NCBI RefSeq assembly: GCF_014873755.1
Contig: NZ_JADBEG010000001.1
Span: 4,838,501 to 4,902,500 of the forward strand
Direction: 5' to 3'
Origin: Amycolatopsis lexingtonensis
Lineage (GTDB): Bacteria > Actinomycetota > Actinomycetes > Mycobacteriales > Pseudonocardiaceae
DNA length: 64,000 nucleotides
Positions 53,769 to 62,011 of this stretch are shown here, one piece after another. The position numbers and the translations under genes are program-made. The notes under the pieces were generated by a model. That model was not told the DNA's origin. It made no database searches and saw nothing but the letters and a program-made list of their open reading frames with translations. Within the stretch, counting starts at the first letter, position 1. The number at the start of each line of letters is the position of its first letter.

Positions 53769-54287
53769 TCACCTTCGCGCCCGGTGCGCGGCGACCCGCT
53801 CTCTCGTCGCGCACCGGGGCGAGCAAAACCTCCGGGGGCTGCCGCCGCCGGTGTGGGCGAACGGCCTGCCGCACGACGGGGACGCGCACAGCCCGCCCGG
53901 TACGTCCTGGCGCTCGGCCAGCAGCGCGGCCAGTCCCAAGGCCGACGACGTCACCAGCCACGCGCCCCACGGGCCGTCGTCCGCGGCGTCGACGTGCAGG
54001 TGCCAGCCGTACCCGTCCTCGTGGTCGGTCAAGCGCGGCGGACGCGCGTACGCGGCGAACAACGCGTTGAGCACCGAAGCCGCCGAAGCCACGTCCGGCG
54101 CCGCGAACACCGCGCGCAGCTCCACCGCCGCCGCCCGCAGCTCGGCCACGTCAGAAGGCGAGAGCCGGACGTCCGATTCGCCGTGCGCCTGCAGCACACG
54201 CGACACAGAAGCCGCGTCGGCGTCGAAGAGCAACACGTTCAGCAGGTCCACCGCGCGCTGCACGGAATCCCGGTGCGGAAAGGCCAT
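53769..54287 (-). CDS. CGNR zinc-finger protein (DUF1470-type)
   Basis: This 172-residue regulator-like protein has an N-terminal helical domain (MAFPHRDSVQRAVDLLN) and a C-terminal CGNR zinc finger, LCASPSCGRPFAHTG then FCSPRCATRERVAAHR. Such proteins are thought to bind DNA or RNA. ATG 54287 is chosen over ATG 54311, because the latter overlaps the ATG of the divergent MFS gene and TACAGT (-10) lies five bases before 54287. It probably controls the divergent transporter. Confidence 0.82.
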   Translation of the reverse strand: MAFPHRDSVQRAVDLLNVLLFDADAASVSRVLQAHGESDVRLSPSDVAELRAAAVELRAVFAAPDVASAASVLNALFAAYARPPRLTDHEDGYGWHLHVDAADDGPWGAWLVTSSALGLAALLAERQDVPGGLCASPSCGRPFAHTGGGSPRRFCSPRCATRERVAAHRARR

Positions 54288-54292
54288 GCCCC

Positions 54293-54324
54293 ACTGTAAC
54301 GTCTCGCTCATGATAAGGCGTTAC
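54293..54324. promoter_or_regulatory. Overlapping divergent leaderless promoters with a dyad
   Basis: Minus-strand TACAGT (54293-54298) serves the CGNR gene and plus-strand TAACGT (54297-54302) the MFS gene; the boxes share two bases. Both are five to seven bases from their start codons. GTAACG (54296-54301) and CGTTAC (54319-54324) form a dyad with a 17-base centre over the MFS start. The two promoters cannot be used at the same time. Confidence 0.5.
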
Positions 54325-55782
54325 TTGGCCGGAGCGACGCTCGCGCGGACCGGGGACGAGCTGTCCGGCCCCGCCCTGCTCCTGCTCGGCCTCACCGCCG
54401 GCCCGCACGCCGGGTCGGCGCTGCTCGCCGGGCTGACCGCGGCCGCCGCCGTGGGCGGGCCCGTGTTCGGGGCCTTCCTCGACCGCAGCGCGGCGCCGGG
54501 ACGGCTGCTGGCCGTCGCGCTCGCCGGGTACGCCGGCGGGCTCGCGCTCGTCGCCGCCACTTTCGGGCACCTGCCGCTGGCCGGGGTGGTCGCCGTGGCG
54601 GCCGTGACCGGGCTGCTGAACCCCGCCGTCGCGGGCGGCTGGACCGCTCAGCTGCCCGCCGTCGCCGGCGCCGGGCTGCCCCGGGCCAGCCGGCTCGACG
54701 CGCTCACCTTCACCGCCGCCGCGCTGGCCGGACCCGGGCTCGCGGGGCTGCTCGGCGGGCCGGCCGGGCTCGTCGCGGCCGTCGCGCTGGTCGCCGCCGC
54801 GGTCCCGGTCGCGTGGTCCCTGCCGGGGAAACAGCGCAAGGCGAAGACGCACCTCAAGGACGGCTTCACGGTCCTGGTCCGCAACGTCCCGCTGCGGCGG
54901 GCGACGATCGCGTCGACGCTGTCCTGCGCCGGCATCGGCATGGTCACCGTCTGTTACCCGCTCCTGGGCGCGGCGCACCTGCGCGGCCCGGCGGACGGCG
55001 CCCTGCTGCTGACCGTCCTGGCCGTGACGTCGCTGCTGGCCAACGCGGCTTTCGCGAGGAAACCGCTGCCGTGGTCCCCGGACCGGACGGTGTGGCTGAG
55101 CACGCTGGTGCTGGCCGCGAGCGCCACCGTGGCCGCGCTGGCCAACGGCGTGACCCTGCTCGTCGTGGCCGCGGCGACGGCCGGGTTGGCCGAAGGACCG
55201 CAGCTCACGGCGTTGTTCGCGATCCGCCACCGCGAAGCGCCCGAGCACGTCCGGGCACAGGTGTTCACGACGGCGGCGAGCGTGAAGATCACCGGGCTGG
55301 CGGCGGGGGCGGCACTGGCCGGCCCCCTTGCCGCGTGGTCGCTGCCGGCGTGCCTGAGCGTCGCCGCGGCCGTGCAAGTGGCCGCGGCGATCAGCTATTT
55401 ACCCAGGTCAGAACGCCATCGCCTGGGCGCGCCGCTTGACCTCGGTGCCGTGGCTGGTGCGCAGCGCGTTGACGGGGGTGCTGCCGGGCAGGCTGTCGTC
55501 CGCGGTGAACAGCCACCGCAGCATCTCCGTCCGGCTGAACCCGGAGTCGGCGAGCACGGTGATGGTGCCCGCGAGGCCCTTGACCACGCCGTCCTTGACG
55601 AAGAAGTCGCTGGGCACGCACAGTTCGCCACCGCGCTTCAGCGCGATCAGCTGCCCGTCGCGCAGCATCTGCCGGACCTTGTTGGCCGAAGTCCCCAGAG
55701 CCTTCGCGACCTCGGGCAACGGGAGGACCGCGATGGCGGTGTCGAGGACGTCGTCGGCGACCGGAATCCCACTCACAGGTGA
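54310..55782 (+). CDS. MFS transporter with a readthrough tail
   Basis: The first ~366 residues form a 12-segment permease. It opens MIRRYLAGATLARTGDELSG and contains FGAFLDRSAAPGRLL (motif A) and a second-half GLAEGPQLTALFAIRHREAP loop. After AAAISYLPRSERH near 55407 the frame has no stop and runs on for about 125 hydrophilic residues antisense to the Rv2175c-like gene, ending at 55782. That tail looks like an antisense shadow, so the original stop was probably lost. The ATG is leaderless. A drug or metabolite exporter role is likely. Confidence 0.75.
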   Translation: MIRRYLAGATLARTGDELSGPALLLLGLTAGPHAGSALLAGLTAAAAVGGPVFGAFLDRSAAPGRLLAVALAGYAGGLALVAATFGHLPLAGVVAVAAVTGLLNPAVAGGWTAQLPAVAGAGLPRASRLDALTFTAAALAGPGLAGLLGGPAGLVAAVALVAAAVPVAWSLPGKQRKAKTHLKDGFTVLVRNVPLRRATIASTLSCAGIGMVTVCYPLLGAAHLRGPADGALLLTVLAVTSLLANAAFARKPLPWSPDRTVWLSTLVLAASATVAALANGVTLLVVAAATAGLAEGPQLTALFAIRHREAPEHVRAQVFTTAASVKITGLAAGAALAGPLAAWSLPACLSVAAAVQVAAAISYLPRSERHRLGAPLDLGAVAGAQRVDGGAAGQAVVRGEQPPQHLRPAEPGVGEHGDGAREALDHAVLDEEVAGHAQFATALQRDQLPVAQHLPDLVGRSPQSLRDLGQREDRDGGVEDVVGDRNPTHR

Positions 55783-55785
55783 CAC
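55408..55785 (-). CDS. Rv2175c-family DNA-binding protein
   Basis: This 125-residue protein matches Rv2175c of M. tuberculosis, a helix-turn-helix protein phosphorylated by PknL. PLPEVAKALGTSANKVRQML is the DNA-binding helix pair (about residues 25-44). The C-terminal domain has GELCVPSDFFVKDG and TEMLRWLFTADDSLPGST. The start is GTG at 55785; GTG at 55776 would remove three residues. It is divergent from the kinase gene, as in mycobacteria. The MFS frame runs antisense across it. Confidence 0.88.
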   Translation of the reverse strand: MSPVSGIPVADDVLDTAIAVLPLPEVAKALGTSANKVRQMLRDGQLIALKRGGELCVPSDFFVKDGVVKGLAGTITVLADSGFSRTEMLRWLFTADDSLPGSTPVNALRTSHGTEVKRRAQAMAF

Positions 55786-55865
55786 TGTGCCACATTCGGC
55801 CCCCGCACCCGCTAGTGCGCACGGGTGACCCGCGAGGTCTCCTCCACGAGGCGTGTGCGGTTCCG

Positions 55866-55871
55866 TACGAT
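55866..55871 (+). promoter_or_regulatory. -10 box of the pknL-like gene
   Basis: TACGAT fits TAnnnT and ends eight bases before the GTG at 55880, giving a nearly leaderless transcript. The opposite gene starts less than 100 bases away. Confidence 0.45.
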
Positions 55872-55879
55872 CCATACCC

Positions 55880-57910
55880 GTGACACGCACCCATCCCAGC
55901 CTGGTCGGCACGCTCCTCGAGCACCGCTACCGGGTGGACCGGCTGCTCGCCCACGGCGGAATGTCTTCCGTCTACCGGGGGACGGACACCCGGCTGGACC
56001 GTCCGGTCGCGATCAAGATCATGGACCCGCGGTTCGCCGACGACCGGTCGTTCGTCGACCGGTTCGTGCGCGAGGCCCAGTCCGCGGCGCAGCTGCACCA
56101 CCCGCACGTCGTGGCGGTGCACGACCAGGGCTTCGACCTGCCGCCGGGCGCGGAGTCGGGGCTGGCGTTCCTGGTGATGGAACTGGTGGACGGCGGGACG
56201 CTGCGCGACCTGCTCGACGAGCGCGGCCCCCTGGACGTCGCCTTGGCGCTGAGCGTGGCCGAGCCGGTGCTCTCGGCGCTGGCCGCCGCGCACCAGGCGG
56301 GGCTGGTGCACCGGGACGTCAAGCCGGAGAACGTGCTGATCGGCCGGTCCGGCCCGCACACCGGCGGCGTGGTGAAGGTCGCGGACTTCGGCCTGGTGCG
56401 GGCGGTGGCGAGCGCGGGCACGACGAGCTCGAGCGTCATCCTCGGCACGGTCGCCTACCTCTCCCCCGAGCAGGTCGAAACCGGCGCGGCGTCTTCGCGC
56501 GGCGACGTCTACTCGGCCGGGATCCTGCTCTACGAAATGCTGACCGGCCAGGTGCCCTACACCGGGGACACGGCGATCTCCGTGGCCTACCGGCACGTGA
56601 ACGACGACGTGCCGCGCCCCAGCGGACTGCGCCCGGACCTGCCGCCGGAGCTGGACGACCTGATCACGCGCGCGACGCGGCGGGACCCGGAACAGCGCCC
56701 GGCCGACGCCGGCGAGTTCCTCACCGAGCTGACCGCGGTGCGCGCCCAGCTGGGGCTGCTGCCGGTCACGGTGCCGATCCCGGTCTCGCGCGGCCAGGGC
56801 GACGTCGCCGACACCGAGCGCACGCTGCCGCGCATCCCGCAGGTGCCGGGCGGCGAGAAGACGATGCCGGTGCACCGCCCGAACGCGACGCGGGCGCTGA
56901 GCCACCCCGGCACCCCGCCGCCGGGGATCACCCAGCAGATCCCGCCGGTCCGGCCGACCCCGCCGCGGCGGCGCGGCGAGCCGGAACCGGAGAAGCCGGC
57001 GGACAACCGCAAGCGCATCGCCATCATCGCCGGTGCGGTGCTGCTGTTCGGCGGGCTGATCACCGCGTTCATCTTCATGCTCACCGACACCGGTGGCGAC
57101 AAGACGGCGACCGTGCCGAAGCTGGTCGGGCTGAACCAGGCCGCGGCGGGCGACGCGCTGCGCGCGGTCAAGCTGACCCCGCGGTTCAGCCAGGAGTACG
57201 ACAACTCGGTCCCGTCGAACACCGTGCTGCGCGCCGAGCCCGCCGAGGGCACGCCGCTCACGCCGAACTCGACGGTGTCGGTGGTGCTGTCCAAGGGCCG
57301 CCCGGCGGTCCCGGACATCCGGCCGGGCACCGCGCTGCCCGACGCCGAGAACGCGATCAAGACGGCGCAGCTGACCCCGGTCCGCGGCACCGACGACTAC
57401 GACGCCGAGGTCCCGCAGGGCGCGGTCATCCGCACCGAGCCCGCGGCCGGCAGCCAGCTGAACATCGGCGGCCAGGTCACGATCATCGTGTCCAAGGGCC
57501 CGATCCCGCTGCCGCCGGTCCCGGACGTCACCGGGCGGAGCAAGGACGAGGCCTTCCAGCTGCTGCAGCAGGCCGGCTTCGAGCCGTTCCAGGCGGGCGA
57601 GGAGTTCAAGCAGGAGGTGCCGGGCGGCGCCGTCACCCGGACCGACCCGCCGGCCAACTCGCAGGCGAAGGAAAAGCGGATCGGCGTCTTCGTCAACAAC
57701 GCCGTCCAGGTGCCGGACGTCCGGTTCCGCTCGTTCGACGACGCCCAGAAGATCCTCGAGCAGGCCGGGCTGAAGGCCGACCGCGACGGCGGCCGGGGCC
57801 GCGGCCCCGGTGGGGGCGGCGGGTTCGACTTCGTCTTCAACCAGGACCCGCAGCCGGGGACGTTCGTGCAGAAGGGCTCCAAGGTCAAGCTCAAGGGCTT
57901 CGGTCAGTGA
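55880..57910 (+). CDS. pknL: PknL-like Ser/Thr kinase with four PASTA repeats
   Basis: This 676-residue receptor kinase has an N-terminal kinase domain (about 14-275) with Lys46 in VAIKIMD, HRDVKPEN (Asp146) and DFG Asp169, a basic-proline linker, one membrane segment (IAIIAGAVLLFGGLITAFIF, about 385) and four exported PASTA repeats, each starting with a (V)P(K/D) strand such as TVPKLVGL, AVPDIRPG, PVPDVTGR and QVPDVRFR. Mycobacterial PknL lacks PASTA repeats. The Rv2175c-like neighbour supports the name. The GTG at 55880 is used. PASTA repeats bind cell-wall fragments, so it may couple growth to Rv2175c. Confidence 0.9.
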   Translation: MTRTHPSLVGTLLEHRYRVDRLLAHGGMSSVYRGTDTRLDRPVAIKIMDPRFADDRSFVDRFVREAQSAAQLHHPHVVAVHDQGFDLPPGAESGLAFLVMELVDGGTLRDLLDERGPLDVALALSVAEPVLSALAAAHQAGLVHRDVKPENVLIGRSGPHTGGVVKVADFGLVRAVASAGTTSSSVILGTVAYLSPEQVETGAASSRGDVYSAGILLYEMLTGQVPYTGDTAISVAYRHVNDDVPRPSGLRPDLPPELDDLITRATRRDPEQRPADAGEFLTELTAVRAQLGLLPVTVPIPVSRGQGDVADTERTLPRIPQVPGGEKTMPVHRPNATRALSHPGTPPPGITQQIPPVRPTPPRRRGEPEPEKPADNRKRIAIIAGAVLLFGGLITAFIFMLTDTGGDKTATVPKLVGLNQAAAGDALRAVKLTPRFSQEYDNSVPSNTVLRAEPAEGTPLTPNSTVSVVLSKGRPAVPDIRPGTALPDAENAIKTAQLTPVRGTDDYDAEVPQGAVIRTEPAAGSQLNIGGQVTIIVSKGPIPLPPVPDVTGRSKDEAFQLLQQAGFEPFQAGEEFKQEVPGGAVTRTDPPANSQAKEKRIGVFVNNAVQVPDVRFRSFDDAQKILEQAGLKADRDGGRGRGPGGGGGFDFVFNQDPQPGTFVQKGSKVKLKGFGQ

Positions 57911-58116
57911 TCGGCAGCCGCGGCCGCGTCACCGGCACGATCGGCCCCGGCCTCATCGGCGAAGTGCTGCTCAACGTCCGGGGCGGCACGGAGGCGTTCT
58001 ACGCCTACCCGGCCGACCCGGACGAGACGTTCAGCTCCGGCACGCAGGTGCTCGTGGTCGACTTCGAACCCCCGCGGACGGTTTATGTCGAACGGTGGCA
58101 ACCGCTGAGCCGCTGA
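57907..58116 (+). CDS. Small NfeD-like OB-fold protein
   Basis: This 69-residue protein looks like the C-terminal OB domain of NfeD alone: GSRGRVTGTIGPGLIGEVLL, then QVLVVDFEPPRTVYVERW. It has no membrane segment or protease domain. The GTG at 57907 overlaps the kinase stop as GTGA, and the flotillin gene follows 55 bases later. NfeD partners with SPFH proteins elsewhere, so this may be a minimal partner of the flotillin. Confidence 0.72.
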   Translation: MIGSRGRVTGTIGPGLIGEVLLNVRGGTEAFYAYPADPDETFSSGTQVLVVDFEPPRTVYVERWQPLSR

Positions 58117-58171
58117 CGGCGTCGTAGAGGCACCAACACACCCACAACAGAAGAGCGAGGGGGTCGGTGCC

Positions 58172-59677
58172 ATGAGTCTCGTGGAAATCGTGCTGCTTTC
58201 CATCGGTGGTCTCATCGTCGCGCTGGTGGTCATCTTCGGCATCCTGCGGCTGCTCTACAAGGTCGCCGAGCCGAACGAAGCCCTGATCATCTCCGGGCTC
58301 GGCGTCCGCGTCGACCGCGCGGACACCGCGGACAGCCTGGGCTTCAAGATCATCACCGGCCGCGGGGTGAACGTCCTGCCCGGCTTCCAGACCGCGCGCC
58401 GGCTGTCCCTGGACACCCGCGGCGTCAACCTGCAGGTCTCCTGCGTGACCAAGCAGGGCCTGCCGGTCACCGTGCGGGCCGTCGTCATCTACAAGGTCGG
58501 GGACGACTTCGCCTCGATCGCCAACGCCGCCCGCCGGTTCCTGGACCAGCAGAAGGGCATGAACGACACGATCCACGAGCTGTTCTCCGGGCACCTGCGC
58601 TCGATCGTGGGCGGGCTGACCATCGAGGAGATGATCCACAACCGCGACGCGCTCACCGGCGAGGTGCGCCAGTCGTCGGCGACGGAGATGATCAAGCTCG
58701 GGCTGATCGTGGACTCGCTGCAGATCCAGGAGATCGACGACGAGTCGGGCTACATCAACAACCTCGGCAAGCCGCACGCCGCCGCGATCGCCGCGTCGGC
58801 CCGCATCGCCGAGGCGCAGCGCGACCAGGAGGCCGCCGAGGTCGAGCAGGTCTCCGCGGCGAAGAAGGCGGCCGCGGTCCGCGAGAGCCAGATCCAGCAG
58901 GCCGGTTACCAGGCCGAGGTCGACCAGGCGCGGGCGAAGGCGTCGCAGTCGGGTCCGCTGGCCGAGGCGACCGCGCGCCAGGAGGTCGTCGTCCAGGAGA
59001 CCCGCGCCGCCGAGCTGGAAGCGGCGCTGGCCGAGCAGCGGCTGCAGTCGCAGGTCCGCAAGCCGGCCGACGCGAAGGCGTACGACACGCGGACGACGGC
59101 CGACGCCGCCCGCGACGCTTCGATCGCGAAGGCGCAGGCCGAGGCGAAGGAGACCGAGCTGCGCGCCGCGGCGGACGCGACCCGCGTGAAGACGGCAGCC
59201 GAGGCCGAGGCGCAGGCCACGAAGGCCCGCGCGGAGGCGGCGGCCGGGGCGACCCGGGCGACCGGTGAAGCGGAAGCGGCCGCGGCCAAGGCCCGCGGCC
59301 TGGCCGACGCGGAGGCCGCGAAGGCGAAGGGTCTCGCCGAAGCGGAGTCGGCCCGGGCGAAGGGCCTCGCCGAGGCCGACGCCATCAAGGCGCGCGCCGC
59401 GGCGCTGGCGGAGAACCAGGAAGCCGTCGTCGCGCAGCAGCTGGCCGAGCGCTGGCCGGAGATCGTCGAGGCGGGCGCGAGCGCGTTCGGCAACGTCGAC
59501 CACATGGTCGTGCTCAACGGCGCCGACGGCATGTCCGACATGTTCGCCAAGGCGCTGTCGCTCGGCGGAACCGGTCTCGGCCTGGCCCGGCAGCTCATGG
59601 ACGCCATGGGCAAGCCGCCCGAGAAGGAGCTCGACGAAGCCGCGCGGAAGAACGGCGAACTCAAGCTCAGCGACTGA
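58172..59677 (+). CDS. Flotillin-like SPFH protein
   Basis: This 501-residue membrane-associated scaffold has an N-terminal membrane segment (MSLVEIVLLSIGGLIVALVV), an SPFH/band 7 domain (about 28-200) with ALIISGLG, VNVLPGFQTARRLSLDTRGV and RSIVGGLTIEEMIHNRD, and a long Ala/Glu-rich coiled coil containing near repeats of AKGLAEAESARAKGLAEADA (about 385-410). Such proteins organise membrane microdomains. The ATG at 58172 follows GAGGGGG. It follows the NfeD-like gene and the kinase gene and ends in a strong terminator. Confidence 0.9.
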   Translation: MSLVEIVLLSIGGLIVALVVIFGILRLLYKVAEPNEALIISGLGVRVDRADTADSLGFKIITGRGVNVLPGFQTARRLSLDTRGVNLQVSCVTKQGLPVTVRAVVIYKVGDDFASIANAARRFLDQQKGMNDTIHELFSGHLRSIVGGLTIEEMIHNRDALTGEVRQSSATEMIKLGLIVDSLQIQEIDDESGYINNLGKPHAAAIAASARIAEAQRDQEAAEVEQVSAAKKAAAVRESQIQQAGYQAEVDQARAKASQSGPLAEATARQEVVVQETRAAELEAALAEQRLQSQVRKPADAKAYDTRTTADAARDASIAKAQAEAKETELRAAADATRVKTAAEAEAQATKARAEAAAGATRATGEAEAAAAKARGLADAEAAKAKGLAEAESARAKGLAEADAIKARAAALAENQEAVVAQQLAERWPEIVEAGASAFGNVDHMVVLNGADGMSDMFAKALSLGGTGLGLARQLMDAMGKPPEKELDEAARKNGELKLSD

Positions 59678-59688
59678 GGAGTCACGGA

Positions 59689-59735
59689 GCGTACGGCTCT
59701 TGTGTCCCGGATCACGGGAAGCAAGAGCCGTACGC
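59689..59735 (+). terminator. Terminator of the pknL-flotillin operon
   Basis: A perfect 14-bp outer stem (GCGTACGGCTCTTG) and an inner TCCCG/CGGGA stem start 11 bases after the flotillin stop. Confidence 0.85.
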
Positions 59736-59813
59736 CCGATCGGGGGCGGCAATTCGCGTGATGTTGTCCTACCGTGGGCGCATGGTGCCGGACTGCGTGT
59801 CGGGGGCCGTCCG

Positions 59814-60515
59814 ATGAGCTTCTTCACCGGCGGTCCTCGTGAGCGTCCCCTGTTCCCCGTCCCGGAGCAGGAGCTGTACGCGTTCAACGGCAGGCACTGG
59901 ACCGACGCCCCGCGCGAGTACATCGTCCCGGCCGTGCTGCCGCTGGCGCAGCCGCTGGGCCGGTCCGACCGGACCATCGTGGCGCTGCGCTCGGTCGAGG
60001 TGTGGCCGCAGGCGTTCACGCTGCGCGTCACGGTCTACTCCCGGGACAGCCTGGTCGACGACCCCGCCGAGGGGCTGATCGACCACCGGCGCAAGCCGGA
60101 CTACAACGGGCTGCTCTTCGGTGTGCTCTACGCCGACGGCAGCCGGGCGAGCTCCGAGACGGTCTCGGTGCCGTCGGCGTCCGAGCCGGAAGAACCGGTG
60201 CTGCGGGCGCAGCCCGTCGGCGGCACGCGCTTCGCCGTCGAGCACGAAGTGTTCCTGTGGCCGCTGCCCCCGGCCGGCCCGCTCAAGCTCGTTGTGCAGT
60301 GGACGGACCGGACCATCCCGGAGACCCGGACGACGCTCGACGGCGGCGCGATCCGGGCCGCCGCGAAGGACGCCGCGGAGATCTGGCCCGGGCTCGGCAA
60401 GCGGCAGGCGAACGGCCTGCCGGTGCGCCGCGTCGGCAAGCAAGTGGCACTGACCCCCGATTGGGGGACCTCGGTGGTGCGGGCGGAGCAGCCCGAACCC
60501 GCCCCGGGTGAGTGA
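59814..60515 (+). CDS. Conserved actinobacterial protein of unknown function
   Basis: I do not recognise this 233-residue protein. It begins MSFFTGGPRERPLFPVP, is rich in beta-strand-like stretches (FTLRVTVYSRDSL, GLLFGVLYADGSRASS, EHEVFLWPLPPAGPLKLVVQ) and ends in a charged Pro tail. It has no signal peptide or membrane segment. The strand pattern suggests a sandwich fold. The ATG at 59814 overlaps the stop of a tiny frame (59782-59817, MVPDCVSGAVR) as ATGA, which might couple translation. It follows the flotillin terminator and has its own transcript. Confidence 0.7.
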   Translation: MSFFTGGPRERPLFPVPEQELYAFNGRHWTDAPREYIVPAVLPLAQPLGRSDRTIVALRSVEVWPQAFTLRVTVYSRDSLVDDPAEGLIDHRRKPDYNGLLFGVLYADGSRASSETVSVPSASEPEEPVLRAQPVGGTRFAVEHEVFLWPLPPAGPLKLVVQWTDRTIPETRTTLDGGAIRAAAKDAAEIWPGLGKRQANGLPVRRVGKQVALTPDWGTSVVRAEQPEPAPGE

Positions 60516-60697
60516 ACTCCCGCTGATCTGTGACCCCGGGCACCGCGGCCCGGGGTATCTCGAATGGATGAACGGGGTGAGTAGTTAGCGTCGTGGAAAC
60601 ACTTCGACCACCCGGCCGTCATGTCGGGCTGGTGCAGTGGAATCCCTCCTCCTGACGCACGTGGCCGTGCACACCCGCGAACCAGGGAAGGTCGCTC

Positions 60698-62008
60698 ATG
60701 GCAGCCTCGCCGCTCAGCGCACTCGACGTCGCTTTCCTTTGCCTGGAAAGCGAAACCTCCCCGATGCACATGGGGGCGGTGCTCACGTTCACCGCCCGCG
60801 GGCCGGTGGACGCCGGTGCGCTCACGGCGATCCTCGCCGAACGGGCGGCGCGGCTGCCGAAGCTGCGCCAGCGGGCGCGCGCGGAACTGTTCCCGCCGGG
60901 TTCCGCCAGCTGGACCGAGGACCCGGGATTTGTTGCTGCCGACCACATTCACCACGTCGTGCTCAGTTCGCTGTACGAACCGGACCCCTTGGCGGCGTAC
61001 GCGTCGCGGTGGATCGCGGAGCCGCTCGACACCGCCCGGCCGCTGTGGGACCTCACCGTCGTGACCGGACTGCCGGACGGCAAGTTCGCGCTGCTGCTCA
61101 AGCTGCACCACGCGCTCACCGACGGCGCCGGGGCGTACGCGGTCGCGGCCGGGCTGCTCGACGGCGTCAAGCTGCCGGAGCGGATCCCCGCGCAGCGCCG
61201 TCCGGCACCACGCTCCACTTTGGACACGGTGAAGGACGCGCTGGGCACGGTGTGGGACCAGGCGAACGAAACCGCCGGGATCGCCTCGTCGCTCGTGCGG
61301 GCCGCGCGGCCGCCGCTGTCCCCGATTTCGGCGCCGACGTCCGCCGAGCGGCGCCTCGGGTTCGTGCGGCTGCCGCTGACCGAGCTGCGCCGGGTGCGCC
61401 AGGCCCACGGCGGCACCACGAACGACGTCGTGCTGGCGGTGCTGTCCGGTGCGCTGCGCGAGTGGCTGGTCAACCGCGGCCACCGCGCCGACGGCCGCAC
61501 GCTGCGCGCGCTGATCCCGGTGAGCGTGCGCGGCCGGGCCGACGGGCAGCTCGGCGGCAACAAGCTCTCCGGCTACCTGTGCGACCTGCCGGTCGGCGAG
61601 GACGACCCGGTCGAGCGGCTGCGGGTGGTGCGCCGCGCGATGACCCGCAACAAGGCGGCGGGCCCCAGCCGCGGCGCCGGCGCGCTGCCGCTGCTCGCCG
61701 ACCGCGTCCCGCCGCTGCTGCACCGGCTGGGCACGCGCACCGCGGGCCTGGCCGCGCCGATGCTGTTCGACCTGGTCATCACCACGGTCCCGGTGCCACC
61801 GGCCCGCCTGTCGATCGACGGCGCCCGGCTGGCGGCGATCTACCCGTTCGTGCCGCTGGCCCCGCGCCACGCGGTCGGCATCGCGGTGGCCACCTACCGC
61901 GACTCGGTGCACGTCGGCCTCCAGGCCAACGGCAAGGCGGTGCCGGACATCGGCTCGCTGCGCGACGCGGTGCTGAAGTCCGCGGCCCGCCTGCTGGACG
62001 CCTCCTGA
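60698..62008 (+). CDS. WS/DGAT family O-acyltransferase
   Basis: This 436-residue enzyme makes wax esters or triacylglycerol from acyl-CoA. The catalytic motif HHALTDG (HHxxxDG, His137-Gly143) is intact in LKLHHALTDGAGAYAV. MHMGAVLTF opens the N-terminal domain, and the C-terminal half has TNDVVLAVLSGALREWL and a conserved VGIAVATYRDSV. The ATG at 60698 is used. It stands alone between an unknown gene and a convergent regulator. Confidence 0.9.
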   Translation: MAASPLSALDVAFLCLESETSPMHMGAVLTFTARGPVDAGALTAILAERAARLPKLRQRARAELFPPGSASWTEDPGFVAADHIHHVVLSSLYEPDPLAAYASRWIAEPLDTARPLWDLTVVTGLPDGKFALLLKLHHALTDGAGAYAVAAGLLDGVKLPERIPAQRRPAPRSTLDTVKDALGTVWDQANETAGIASSLVRAARPPLSPISAPTSAERRLGFVRLPLTELRRVRQAHGGTTNDVVLAVLSGALREWLVNRGHRADGRTLRALIPVSVRGRADGQLGGNKLSGYLCDLPVGEDDPVERLRVVRRAMTRNKAAGPSRGAGALPLLADRVPPLLHRLGTRTAGLAAPMLFDLVITTVPVPPARLSIDGARLAAIYPFVPLAPRHAVGIAVATYRDSVHVGLQANGKAVPDIGSLRDAVLKSAARLLDAS

Positions 62009-62011
62009 CCG

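Noticed and set aside
59782..59817. Eleven-codon frame before the unknown gene at 59814
   Set aside because: It has the ATGA overlap expected of coupled translation but no ribosome-binding site and no recognisable peptide; it is too short to call as a gene.
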